From Gammaproteobacteria bacterium (GTDB lineage: Bacteria > Pseudomonadota > Gammaproteobacteria > Pseudomonadales > Pseudohongiellaceae): a stretch of DNA of 58,188 bases. Positions 17,661-26,500 of this stretch are shown here, piece by piece (position 1 is the first letter of the stretch; each line of letters opens with the position of its first letter). A program made the position numbers and the translations under genes. Location of the stretch: NCBI GenBank assembly GCA_002730035.1, contig PBYU01000070.1, positions 1 through 58,188 on the forward strand, given 5' to 3'. The notes under the pieces are model-generated. The model had not been told where the DNA came from, searched no databases, and saw nothing but the letters and a program-made list of their open reading frames with translations.

Positions 17661-19049
17661 ATGATAGTTATCTATAACAGCCTGACGCAGCAAAAAGAAG
17701 AATTCAAACCGATCGATGCGGGGCGAGTTCGCATCTATGTCTGTGGCATAACGACCTACGACTACTGTCACCTGGGCCATGCACGCATGCTGGTGGCTTT
17801 CGATGTTGTAGTGCGCTACCTCCGGGCGCGTGGTCTTGAGGTGACCTATGTGCGAAATATTACTGACATCGATGACAAGATACTGGCGCGGGCTACGGAG
17901 AATAATGAACTATTCTCGGACCTGACTGCCCGCTTTATCGACGCCATGCATGAGGACGAAACTGCCCTGTCTATCCTGCCTCCCGATCTGGAACCGAGGG
18001 CTACTGCGCACATCGAACAGATCATCGCCATGACAGAGACTCTAATCGCCCGGGATTTTGCCTACCGGGCCGACAATGGGGATGTTTACTTCGCCGTTAC
18101 ACGCTTTCCTGACTACGGCAAACTGTCGAAGAAGAAACTGGACGAATTGCTCGAAGGTGCGCGTATCGCAGTGGGTGAATTGAAGCGGGATCCGCGAGAT
18201 TTCGTGTTGTGGAAGTCCTCCCCGGATGATGGGGTTGGTTGGGATTCTCCCTGGGGCTATGGCCGTCCCGGCTGGCATATCGAGTGTTCGGCGATGTCGA
18301 CCTGTGCGCTGGGTGATAATTTTGATATTCACGGCGGCGGCACGGACCTGTTGTTTCCACATCATGAGAATGAGATCGCTCAATCTGAGGCGGCGACTGG
18401 CACTAAGTTTGTCAATGTCTGGATGCACAACGGCCCGCTCAGGATTGACGACGAAAAGATGTCCAAATCACTGGGAAATTTCTTTACCGTGAGGGAAGTG
18501 CTCAAGAGCTACGACGCCGAAGTAGTACGTCACTTGCTGATAGCCAGTCATTACCGGAGCCCGATTAATTATTCACCGCAGAGCCTGCAGCAATCGGCCA
18601 GCGCACTGGAGCGCTTCTATATCGCGTTGCAGGATTTGGACCTGAGCGGAGCCAAATCATTGACCAATAGCCGTTTCGAGAAGGCATTCTTCAGTGCCAT
18701 GGATGATGACTTCAATACGCCCGAGGCATTCAGTGTCCTGTTCGAGATGGCTAAAGAGATAAATAAGCTCAAGGCTGAGGATGCAGACAGCGCCAATCAG
18801 GTCGGGGCATTATTGGTAAAATTGGGAGGATATCTGGGTATCCTGCAGCAACATCCTGCAGAGTTTTTACGTAGCGCGGTCAGCGTCGATATTGACGCAG
18901 CAGAAATTGAGCAACTAATAGGCGCAAGAGAGCAGGCCCGTGCCGATAAAGACTGGCACAAGGCTGATCAGATCCGCGACCAGCTCACGGCCATGAAGGT
19001 AGTCGTGGCGGATGGTGCGGATGGCAGCAGCTGGCGCATAGAGCGATAA
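17661..19049 (+). CDS. cysS: Cysteinyl-tRNA synthetase
   Basis: Class I synthetase charging tRNA-Cys, 462 residues, normal length. Zinc-site cysteines begin in YVCGITTYDYCHLGHAR, which also holds the HIGH variant HLGH; WHIECSAM and HGGGTDLLFPHHENE supply the other zinc ligands. KMSKSLGNF is the ATP-binding loop. Second gene of the glnS-cysS unit, followed by a tRNA cluster. Nothing unusual. Confidence 0.97.
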   Translation: MIVIYNSLTQQKEEFKPIDAGRVRIYVCGITTYDYCHLGHARMLVAFDVVVRYLRARGLEVTYVRNITDIDDKILARATENNELFSDLTARFIDAMHEDETALSILPPDLEPRATAHIEQIIAMTETLIARDFAYRADNGDVYFAVTRFPDYGKLSKKKLDELLEGARIAVGELKRDPRDFVLWKSSPDDGVGWDSPWGYGRPGWHIECSAMSTCALGDNFDIHGGGTDLLFPHHENEIAQSEAATGTKFVNVWMHNGPLRIDDEKMSKSLGNFFTVREVLKSYDAEVVRHLLIASHYRSPINYSPQSLQQSASALERFYIALQDLDLSGAKSLTNSRFEKAFFSAMDDDFNTPEAFSVLFEMAKEINKLKAEDADSANQVGALLVKLGGYLGILQQHPAEFLRSAVSVDIDAAEIEQLIGAREQARADKDWHKADQIRDQLTAMKVVVADGADGSSWRIER

Positions 19050-19140
19050 TCTGCGCCCGGCTATATTGACCCGAAAAATTAAGCACTTACGGGAAGGATT
19101 TAAGACTAGAGATCAACGGGGGCAGCATTGGATTGCCGCA

Positions 19141-19169
19141 TTGACTGGCCTAATCGACGCCGGTATTAT
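19141..19169 (+). promoter_or_regulatory. Sigma-70 promoter of the tRNA cluster
   Basis: TTGACT (19141-19146), a 17-base spacer and TATTAT (19164-19169), then a GC-rich discriminator (GCCGTCC). This is the cleanest promoter in the window and ends 35 bases before tRNA-Pro. A GC-rich discriminator is typical of stringently controlled stable-RNA genes. Confidence 0.65.
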
Positions 19170-19204
19170 GCCGTCCTCCTGAAATTGATGTATTTGGGAT
19201 ATAG

Positions 19205-19281
19205 CGGGGTATAGCGCAGTCTGGTAGCGCGCTTGCTTTGGGAGCAAGATGTCGGGAGTTCAAATCTCTCTACCCCGACCA
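19205..19281 (+). tRNA. tRNA-Pro (anticodon TGG)
   Basis: Full cloverleaf of 77 bases with encoded CCA. The acceptor arms CGGGGTA and TACCCCG pair perfectly; the anticodon arm CTTGC/GCAAG holds the loop TTTGGGA with anticodon TGG; the T-loop is TTCAAAT. Reads CCA and other proline codons by wobble. Confidence 0.96.
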
Positions 19282-19295
19282 AATTTCCAGTAGTT

Positions 19296-19320
19296 CGTCG
19301 TACTTCTTGTAGTAACGACG
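19296..19320 (+). other. Hairpin between tRNA-Pro and tRNA-His
   Basis: Arms CGTCGT/ACGACG extend through ACT/AGT with one bulged A around the loop TCTTGT. It has no T-run, so it may be a processing structure in a shared tRNA-Pro/tRNA-His precursor. Confidence 0.4.
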
Positions 19321-19339
19321 TGCATTCAAACCGAACGAT

Positions 19340-19416
19340 GGTGGCCGTAGCTCAGTTGGTAGAGCCCCGGACTGTGACTCCGGTTGTCGCGGGTTCAACC
19401 CCCGTCGGCCACCCCA
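19340..19416 (+). tRNA. tRNA-His (anticodon GTG)
   Basis: 77 bases with encoded CCA. The extra G at position -1, specific to tRNA-His, is encoded at 19340 and faces C73. Acceptor arms GTGGCCG and CGGCCAC pair perfectly, and the anticodon loop CTGTGAC... carries GTG. It lies 58 bases after tRNA-Pro. Confidence 0.96.
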
Positions 19417-19793
19417 CTATTCTCTGCAAAGCTGTTAATACACTCGCTTGCTGCGGTATGCTGAAGGGCGTCAGGTACAGCCCTGGTCCCAAGTTTATGT
19501 CCTCAGATAAAGTGAAAACAATCGATGCTGCGCGCACCACGGTCGCCGAGCTCAATACCGATGTGCCGGCCATCATGGATCTCAGGCAGCAGGGACTGCG
19601 TGGGCGCCTCGCCAGCGCCTACCGAAACCTCTCGCTGGTGCTGGCTGGAATGTATACCGGGCTGAGTTGCGGAGGTACTCCGAATACCCACCATAGCTAT
19701 GAAGAAGACCCTTCCGGTAAGAAGCCCGATAAGCGTCCATTATAGAAACCAAAGATTTCCGATAGTTGGTGTACAATACTGCCCGCTTTTCAT
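19417..19793 (+). other. Gap between tRNA-His and tRNA-Arg with one doubtful small frame
   Basis: 377 bases inside the tRNA cluster. An open frame from ATG 19497 to 19745 would give 82 residues, with a short hydrophobic patch (LSLVLAGMYTGLSC) and a polar tail. It has no ribosome site and no family I recognise, so I do not call it a gene. Confidence 0.3.
19772..19777 (+). promoter_or_regulatory. Possible -10 element for tRNA-Arg
   Basis: TACAAT followed by a GC-rich discriminator (ACTGCCCGC), 17 bases before tRNA-Arg. No good -35 is visible. Confidence 0.25.
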
Positions 19794-19870
19794 GCGCCCG
19801 TAGCTCAGCCGGATAGAGCACCGGCCTTCTAAGCCGGGGGTTGCAGGTTCAAGTCCTGCCGGGCGCGCCA
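19794..19870 (+). tRNA. tRNA-Arg (anticodon TCT)
   Basis: 77 bases with encoded CCA. Acceptor arms GCGCCCG and CGGGCGC pair perfectly; the anticodon stem CCGGC/GCCGG holds CTTCTAA with anticodon TCT, so it reads AGA and AGG. tRNA genes of this kind are common integration sites; the accessory-looking FkbM/DUF1643 pair begins 145 bases further on. Confidence 0.96.
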
Positions 19871-19881
19871 CTTTTCTCATA

Positions 19882-19898
19882 ATGTGAATCTTTCACAT
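19882..19898 (+). other. Small hairpin after tRNA-Arg
   Basis: ATGTGAA and TTCACAT form a perfect 7-bp stem with a 3-base loop. It lacks a T-run, so it is at best a weak terminator. Confidence 0.3.
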
Positions 19899-19973
19899 AT
19901 TTATAAAAAACAACAATTTACTAAAGAATGTTAGTAAGCTCCCCGATATAATTAACGTAAGGTGTTGTATTTC

Positions 19974-20008
19974 GGCCCAGGTCAGGATTGAATTCTTGTC
20001 GCTGGGCC
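19974..20008. terminator. Possible bidirectional terminator stem
   Basis: GGCCCAG (19974-19980) and CTGGGCC (20002-20008) form a 7-bp GC-rich stem with a 21-base loop. It sits between the rightward tRNA-Arg and the end of the leftward FkbM gene, where a shared terminator would be expected. Neither side has a good T-run. Confidence 0.28.
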
Positions 20009-20015
20009 ATTTACT

Positions 20016-20987
20016 TTACGGCACGGGTATCCTGCCGGTGCCTTGCATCGGCAGGATGCTTTTCTTCTCAGTGGGGCAGGCGATGATGTCATCCTGCCCG
20101 GACTCCCGCCAATCGGTACAGGGAATTAGTTCGTAGCCTCCGGTTTTCCTGGCCCTGGCGCCTCTTCTGCGGGCCTTGCTGCCATCAGTCTTGCGAGTAT
20201 TGAAGGTGAATAGTGCATAGTCCGCCGGCAAGGATTGAAGCAATGATTCGACAGAGTCGAATGACATCTCGCCTGAATAGCTCACTTCGCAGACGATGAT
20301 TGGCCGGTATTGCTGCAGGGTTTGCTCAAGACCCGCCAACACCTTGCTTTCAAACCCTTCCACGTCGATCTTCATCAGGTCGACTCGCCCAATGGGAAAT
20401 TCTTCGAAGTATTCATCACCCCTGGCAAGCGCCAGTTCACCGGCAGCCTGATTGCCTTTGCCGGTGGTGCTGGCATCGAAGGAGCCAATTCCCTGGTTTC
20501 TTCCGGTAGGGGCATAGAAGGTGAGCTTTTCAGTAGCATCGCTCAGGCCAATCCTGTGAAGCTCTACGTTTTCAAGCTGGTTCAATTTGATATGCCGCCG
20601 CAGTCGATTGCTGACCTCGGCGAACGGTTCGAAAGCGTGTACCTGGTCTGCAAGCCGTGACATGAACAGGCTGTGCTGCCCGATGTTGGCACCCACGTCA
20701 CAGAAGCAAGTGAGCCGATCGGAATCGGGTTGGGAGGAGTTGATGTTGTGGAGTGTGTCACCCAGGAAATAGAGCAAGGGTTTCTCGAAGGCGTCGTAGT
20801 AATAGATACTGAACTCGATGCTGTTATTCAGGTTGCCTTCAAAGCGTAGCCCGTAGAAGTCTTTGCTGAAGGGAAAGTCAAGCTGGTCACCGCGTGCACA
20901 AAGCTTTTTATAGACCGACTTCCGGAGCCTGGGCCGCAACCAGGATTGCCGCCACAGCACGCGGTAAAAACTATGCGCCAGGCTCAT
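20016..20987 (-). CDS. FkbM family methyltransferase
   Basis: SAM-dependent methyltransferase, probably O-methylating a sugar or other small molecule, 323 residues. The SAM-binding region is FCDVGANIGQHSLFMSRL at ~94-111 followed by VHAFEP; the FkbM segment VDLMKIDVEGFE is at ~202-213. The last ~50 residues are basic and polar and lie outside the domain. GGAACCGGA precedes the ATG. It overlaps the end of the DUF1643 gene by 17 bp, so the two share an mRNA. The substrate is unknown; members often act on polysaccharides, but no such genes adjoin it. Confidence 0.88.
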   Translation of the reverse strand: MSLAHSFYRVLWRQSWLRPRLRKSVYKKLCARGDQLDFPFSKDFYGLRFEGNLNNSIEFSIYYYDAFEKPLLYFLGDTLHNINSSQPDSDRLTCFCDVGANIGQHSLFMSRLADQVHAFEPFAEVSNRLRRHIKLNQLENVELHRIGLSDATEKLTFYAPTGRNQGIGSFDASTTGKGNQAAGELALARGDEYFEEFPIGRVDLMKIDVEGFESKVLAGLEQTLQQYRPIIVCEVSYSGEMSFDSVESLLQSLPADYALFTFNTRKTDGSKARRRGARARKTGGYELIPCTDWRESGQDDIIACPTEKKSILPMQGTGRIPVP

Positions 20988-21489
20988 TCCGGTTCCGATG
21001 ATCTGTGTGCTCTACAGTGGGAATGGGTCGAGGGACCAGGTCAGCCTTCAGGTAGAGTGGGTGTGCGGGCTGTCGAGTCTGATTAATTTTCAGACAATAA
21101 AGATCGGACAGCTGTTGTCGTAGTTGGTCTGCTCTGGACAAAAAATTACCCTCGCTGCCCCAGCAGGCGATGGTTCGATCGGCCGCCCGGTAGGCCTTGC
21201 TGATCCAGAATTGGTTGCGTCGACCCACTGGATCTGCGGCGCGCTTCAGGTCTTTGGGATGCGTGGCTCTGTAGGCAAACAAGTTAACGATTTCCATGCT
21301 GCTGAATCCCCAGGATTTTGCAAAACCGACACAACGTCGAATCGTCGCATCATCTTGGTGCTGATCGGCGGTTGATGGATTCAAGCCAATAAACAGCACC
21401 CTGCCATGGCCGCCCGGCCAGCCCCGCTCGAGGCTGTAGCGATAGCGTCGACAACGAGAAAACCGGGCGTTTTGTGAAGTGTATTGCAT
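20971..21489 (-). CDS. DUF1643 family protein
   Basis: 172 residues from ATG 21489; a TTG at 21540 would add 17 residues and cannot be excluded. The family core is clear: YRYSLERGW, then FIGLNPSTADQHQDDATIRRC, FAKSWGF and VNLFAYRATHP. The function of DUF1643 is not established; it occurs on chromosomes, plasmids and phages. The 17-bp overlap with the FkbM methyltransferase suggests joint expression. The ribosome site is weak for either start. Confidence 0.85.
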   Translation of the reverse strand: MQYTSQNARFSRCRRYRYSLERGWPGGHGRVLFIGLNPSTADQHQDDATIRRCVGFAKSWGFSSMEIVNLFAYRATHPKDLKRAADPVGRRNQFWISKAYRAADRTIACWGSEGNFLSRADQLRQQLSDLYCLKINQTRQPAHPLYLKADLVPRPIPTVEHTDHRNRNEPGA

Positions 21490-21540
21490 TTCTGGACAGA
21501 CCTGGGTGGTTGAGACTGGTAAATTCGAAAAAACCGGCAA

Positions 21541-21861
21541 TAATAAGGCCAGCTACTCGTTAGTGCCCATCTTCGCCATGCCTTGGCTGGCTAGCTTAGA
21601 TTTCGAATCGGCCGCCGGAGAGCAGTAGTTTGGTTTTGTTCTTCGGCGACTTTCACTCCTTGCTGAACATTCTCCTGTTTTCCAAGCATTGACTTCGCTT
21701 CGAATGTTCAGTTCCAATCCCAAGCTTTGATGTGTGCTTCATTTAGCCCATTCTAAATCATTTTCTTGAAATCTTGCGGATGTGATATAGCCTATGTGCT
21801 GGTGTAAGGATCACGGTCTTGCCAGGACATGCCGATAGCAAGGTCAATCGAGGTAAACTAA
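21541..21861. other. Divergent intergenic region with a long inverted repeat
   Basis: About 320 bases between the DUF1643 gene and thioinosine phosphorylase. It carries a 10-bp inverted repeat around a promoter-like -35 (separate entry) and otherwise nothing I recognise. Confidence 0.5.
21663..21718 (+). promoter_or_regulatory. Inverted repeat bracketing a possible promoter
   Basis: CTGAACATTC (21663-21672) and GAATGTTCAG (21702-21711) are perfect 10-bp inverted arms 29 bases apart. TTGACT (21689-21694) lies between them and TCCAAT (21713-21718, 4/6 match) follows after 18 bases, so the right arm falls in the spacer. This layout fits an operator pair controlling a rightward promoter, or a hairpin. 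Confidence 0.42.
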
Positions 21862-22620
21862 ATGTTAGCAGTAATAGGGGGAACCGGTTTAGCGGAGGTG
21901 AACGGTTTCGAATCGGCCGGGCGCAAGAGGCTCAACACGCCTTATGCCGAGAAACGGGTATGGGTTGAGCTGCTGCAGTATCGCAACAATACGCTGGCAT
22001 TCCTGCCGCGACATGGCAAGAACCATGTCATACCTCCGCACAAGGTCAACTACCGCGCCAATCTGTGGGCATTGCACAAGCTGGGTGTAACACAGATCGT
22101 CGCGGTTAATGCGGTTGGCGGAATCCACGAGAATCTCGCGCCCGGCAGCTTCGCCATTCCTGATCAGATCATCGATTACACCTACGGCCGGTCGACCACC
22201 TATTTTGAGGAGGATATAGAGTCGGTTACACACATCGACTTCACTTATCCCTTTGCGAAAACGCTACGCCGGGCCTTGCTGGATAGCGCCAACGCGGCCA
22301 ACAAGGCATGTCCGATAATGGATGGCGGGGTGTATGGCTGCATGCAGGGTCCGAGACTCGAAACCGCCGCGGAAGTAAGCAAGCTGAAGCGGGACGGATG
22401 CGATCTGCTGGGGATGACTGCCATGCCGGAGGCGGCGTTAGCCCGTGAACTCGGCATGGATTACGCCATGCTGGCTTTGTCGGTGAACTGGGCAGCCGGA
22501 TTGTCCGATGGTGAAATTTCCATGGAGGACATTACCGCCGTGGTCGAAGAGGGCATGGACTTCGTAGTCTGTGTGTTGCAATCGCTGGTTCAGAGCCAGG
22601 CCGGGAACAGCAGCCGTTAG
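21862..22620 (+). CDS. S-methyl-5'-thioinosine phosphorylase
   Basis: Purine-nucleoside phosphorylase of the MTAP family, 252 residues. It splits S-methyl-5'-thioinosine (or thioadenosine) into the base and methylthioribose-1-phosphate, recycling the by-product of polyamine synthesis. Visible blocks are IGGTGLAEV at the N-terminus (phosphate loop), PRHGKNHVIPPHKVNYRANL in the family pattern, and DLLGMTAMPEAALARELGMDYA. I prefer the thioinosine activity because the Pseudomonas homologue beside csiV-mfd has it; sequence reading alone cannot separate it from MTA phosphorylase. GAGGT precedes the ATG. It is convergent with csiV, eight bases apart. Confidence 0.88.
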   Translation: MLAVIGGTGLAEVNGFESAGRKRLNTPYAEKRVWVELLQYRNNTLAFLPRHGKNHVIPPHKVNYRANLWALHKLGVTQIVAVNAVGGIHENLAPGSFAIPDQIIDYTYGRSTTYFEEDIESVTHIDFTYPFAKTLRRALLDSANAANKACPIMDGGVYGCMQGPRLETAAEVSKLKRDGCDLLGMTAMPEAALARELGMDYAMLALSVNWAAGLSDGEISMEDITAVVEEGMDFVVCVLQSLVQSQAGNSSR

Positions 22621-22628
22621 AAATCCTC

Positions 22629-23591
22629 TTAGAAGCCGAATTCCGGCTGTGGCAGATCAGGCAACTCATAGGGAACCACTAGAATTACGATTCCCAGGGC
22701 CGGGTGATCCAGGTAATGAAATTCGGTGCTGCGCATCTCCCGATCCTGTTGCATGTGATAGGTCTTGATAGCATGGTAGATGAGCGCTGCACCCCCGGTA
22801 GCGTCGTTGCCTTGCGAGTCCGCTATCGCCGCCGGGATGGCGGGTAAATTCCAATCGTTGTCACGATCTTCCACGATGCTGAATTCGTTCAGCCACAGAT
22901 CGGCATCCACCACAACCCGGTCCTGATTTTCGTTGAATCGTATCGTCAGGCTGCCTTCCAGTTCGTGGTGCTCTCCGTAAGCCAGGCCCCCCTGCACATA
23001 GACGGGCTCAGCCTGGGCAACACCAGTTACCACCTGCCGCCACAAACCATGAAATAACAGCCGGTGGTCCGCCGACCTTTGCAGCTCTCGATTGGTTTGC
23101 TGGAAGTCGCTGGTGGAAGGGGGGAGTTGCACATAATCGTCCCGAGCCAGGTCGAAGAATCGGAATTCCCCGGCTGCTTGCGCCGCCTGTGGTCCGGTTG
23201 CCAGGATTGCCGCGTTGCGCTGGACCTCAGCCAGTTCGGCTACGGACAATGCTTGCTCACTGGCGATTTCTGTTTCAGGCGAATCGGTCACTCGCAGGGT
23301 TTCGGTTAGGAGTAGATCCGACAGCAGATCCAGCCTGCGTAGTTTTTCCGGATAAGCCAGTTCCAGACGCTCGGCCTGCCAGCGTTCTTGTGCTCTGTCG
23401 GCGGGAGACTCGTTGCTGAATACCGACACCTCTATCTGGAACCACCTGTCCTGCGTGGTGGCTTCACCAGCAATCAGCAGCAGGGAGGTAAATGCAGCGA
23501 GGCTCACCCCCGGTTTACGCGTGGACAGCGCAGACAAGAGAGTAGCGATACCCGCTATTGATTGGGTTGTTCGAAATACCTGCATAGACAT
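22629..23591 (-). CDS. CsiV family envelope protein
   Basis: 320 residues, probably periplasmic. A hydrophobic segment at ~26-42 followed by the WFQIEVSVFSNE start of the mature domain fits the CsiV family, known from Pseudomonas as peptidoglycan-binding with an ESWKRPAP-independent role in growth; that biology is recalled, not shown here. The middle is polar and rich in Gln/Glu; the C-terminus ends in VVPYELPDLPQPEFGF. It starts six bases after the mfd stop, so it is the second gene of the mfd operon. Two ATGs (23591 and 23585) are possible starts. Confidence 0.75.
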   Translation of the reverse strand: MSMQVFRTTQSIAGIATLLSALSTRKPGVSLAAFTSLLLIAGEATTQDRWFQIEVSVFSNESPADRAQERWQAERLELAYPEKLRRLDLLSDLLLTETLRVTDSPETEIASEQALSVAELAEVQRNAAILATGPQAAQAAGEFRFFDLARDDYVQLPPSTSDFQQTNRELQRSADHRLLFHGLWRQVVTGVAQAEPVYVQGGLAYGEHHELEGSLTIRFNENQDRVVVDADLWLNEFSIVEDRDNDWNLPAIPAAIADSQGNDATGGAALIYHAIKTYHMQQDREMRSTEFHYLDHPALGIVILVVPYELPDLPQPEFGF

Positions 23592-23597
23592 TCGACT

Positions 23598-26500
23598 CTA
23601 AGCCGCCTGCTGATCGAGTAGCTTGAACTTATCCAGCAACTCAGCGATGAAGTCCAGTTTGTCGCTAGCATCTTCGCTGCTGTGTTTGAATTGTAATTGA
23701 TTAGCCCCGGATAGTTTATAGTGCAGGGGTTCGTCCTGGATGAGCTGCACAAGGGACATGGGGTCGACCTGGGTCTGGCTAATAAATTCGATACGTCCAC
23801 CGCTCACATTGCCGTCAATTTTACGAATTCCCAGGAACTCTGCCTTCAGTTTCAGGCGGGTAAGCCTGAACAACAGCTTGAGAGTTTCCGGTAGCAGGCC
23901 GAAGCGGTCAATCATTTCCACTTGCAGGTCCTGCAACTCGTCCTCGTCTAGCGACGATGAAATGCGCTTATACATGATCAGACGGGTGTGCACATCCGGC
24001 AGGTAATCCTCGGGAATGAGCGCCGGAATTCGCAGATTGACCTCGATCGATTTGTTCAGATCGAGCTCCGGGCTTGGAGCCTTGCCGGCCTTGATCGCTG
24101 CGACCGCCTCTTCCAGCATTTCTGTATAGAGTGTAAATCCGATCTTCTGCATATGGCCACTCTGCTCATCCCCCAGCAATTCGCCGGCACCCCTGATTTC
24201 CAGGTCGTGACTGGCCAGGGTGAAGCCCGCACCCAGGGTGGTAGCCGTCTGGATTGCCTCGATGCGTTTCTGCGCATCAGAACTCAGCCGGCTGTGCTCG
24301 GGAAGCAGCAAATACGCATAGGCCTGATGATGGGAACGACCAACCCGGCCTCTTAACTGATGCAATTGGGCGAGACCGAATTTGTCGGCCCTGTGAATAA
24401 GTATGGTGTTGGCGCTGGGTATATCGATGCCGGTCTCGATGATCGTAGTACAGACCAGAATGTTGTAACGCTTGTGGTAAAAATTACCCATGACTTTTTC
24501 CAGCTCACGTTCCGCCATCTGTCCGTGGGCGATACAGATGCGTGCCTGGGGAATGATCTCCTGCAGATGCTCCGCAGCTCGCTCGATGGTCTTCACTTCA
24601 TTGTGCAGGAAGAATACCTGTCCGCCCCTGAGTAATTCTCTGGACACGGCTTCCTTTATCAGGCTGTCCTGCTGCTCCCGGACAAAGGTCTTTACCGATA
24701 AGCGCTTAGCCGGTGGCGTCACGATCAGGGACAAGTCACGGATACTCGACAACGCCATATTTAATGTTCGGGGAATCGGTGTCGCCGTAAGCGTCAGAAT
24801 GTCCACATCGGCACGCAGCGATTTGAGTTTCTCCTTTTGTCGAACCCCGAAGCGATGTTCCTCGTCGATAATCAGCAAGCCAAGATTACTGTAGTCGATA
24901 TCCGTATGCAGGAGCTTGTGGGTGCCGATCAATACATCAGTCTTGCCATTGACTACCCGTTGCAGGCTTTTTTTTTGTTCGTTGGCAGTCTTAAAACGAG
25001 AGATCACATCCACCAAAATTGGCCAGTCGGCAAACCGATCCTTAAAGCTCTCGAAATGTTGTTGAGCAAGCAGCGTCGTAGGGACCAGAATGGCGACCTG
25101 TTTATTATTCTGCACGGCAACAAACGCAGCGCGCATCGCAACTTCGGTCTTACCAAAGCCCACGTCACCACATACCAGTCGATCCATGGTGCGTTTACTC
25201 TGCATATCTTCAATTACGGCTTCAATGGCGTTTTCCTGATCGGCAGTTTCTTCGAAAGGAAATGAAGCAGAAAACTTTTCATACTCTTCTGCGTCAACGC
25301 TGTATTCGTATCCCTTCTTTGCCTGACGGCGGGCATAGATATCCAATAATTCTACTGCGACATCGTGAATTTTTTCAGCCGCCTTGCGCTTGGTCTTCTG
25401 CCACTGATCACTACCCAGATGATGCAGTGGGGCACCTTCCTGATCGGCGCCACTGTAACGACTGATGAGATGAAGCGATGCAACCGGTACGTAGAGTTTC
25501 GCGTCGTCAGCGTATTCCAGTGTCAAAAATTCTGTAGTCTGTCCATCTGTCGTGATGGTCTGTAGTCCACGATAGCGGCCGACTCCATGATCGATGTGCA
25601 CAACGGCATCATCGGCTCTGAGTTCGGTCAGGTTCTTGATGATCAGATCGGTATTGCTTTGGGATTTACGGCGGCGCCGACGCTGCGCGATGCGGTTCCC
25701 AAACAGCTGAGCTTCGCTGATGAGAATCAGTTTTTCATCCGCTAACCACAGACCCTGATCCAGCGATGCAATAGTTATGCAGGGCGATGCCTCACTCTCC
25801 AGAAAGTCTTCCCAATGTGCCACGGGTTGGGCATCGATGCCGATATGCTTCAGCACTTCCAGCAGTGTCTCCCGGCGACCCGCAGTTTCGGCGCAAAATA
25901 AAACTCGACCATGGCGTTGTTCAAGAAATTTCTGAACGGCACTGAAGGGTTTCTGTAATCGTGCATTGCTGGCGAGATCGGGCATTGTGGTGCTACCCAG
26001 GCTCATTGCATCAGCATGGTTCCTGATCTCTATCTGTTGGTAATCTTTAAACCTGGCCAGTATCTCGTCGATACGCAGGAAGATAGCGTCCGGCTCGAGG
26101 ATGGGTCGAAAGCGGTCTATCTGGCGATCCTCATGGCGACTCTTTATATCCTGCCAGAATTTATCGCCGGCTTGTTTCAGATCGCTGTCCCTGAATATCG
26201 TTGTAGTGGGTGGGAGAAAATCGAACAGGCAGTCAAGTTTCTCGAAAAACACGGCGAGGTAATACTCCAGCCCGGGAGAGTTAATACCGTCGCTGACATC
26301 TTGATAGAGTGGGCATTGACGCAGGTCGATATCGAATAGTTCGTGAAACTTGTTGCGGAAAGTTGAGATGCCTGTTTCGTCCAGGGGGAATTCCCGTCCC
26401 GGCAGCAGACGAATCTCCTCGACTTTTGCTGCAGAGCGCTGCGTTTCAGGATCAAAAATTCGCAGAGTGTCGATCTGGTTATCGAACAAATCGATACGGT

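Noticed and set aside
19233..19745. 170-codon frame running through tRNA-Pro and tRNA-His
   Set aside because: It is created by reading across two certain tRNA genes.
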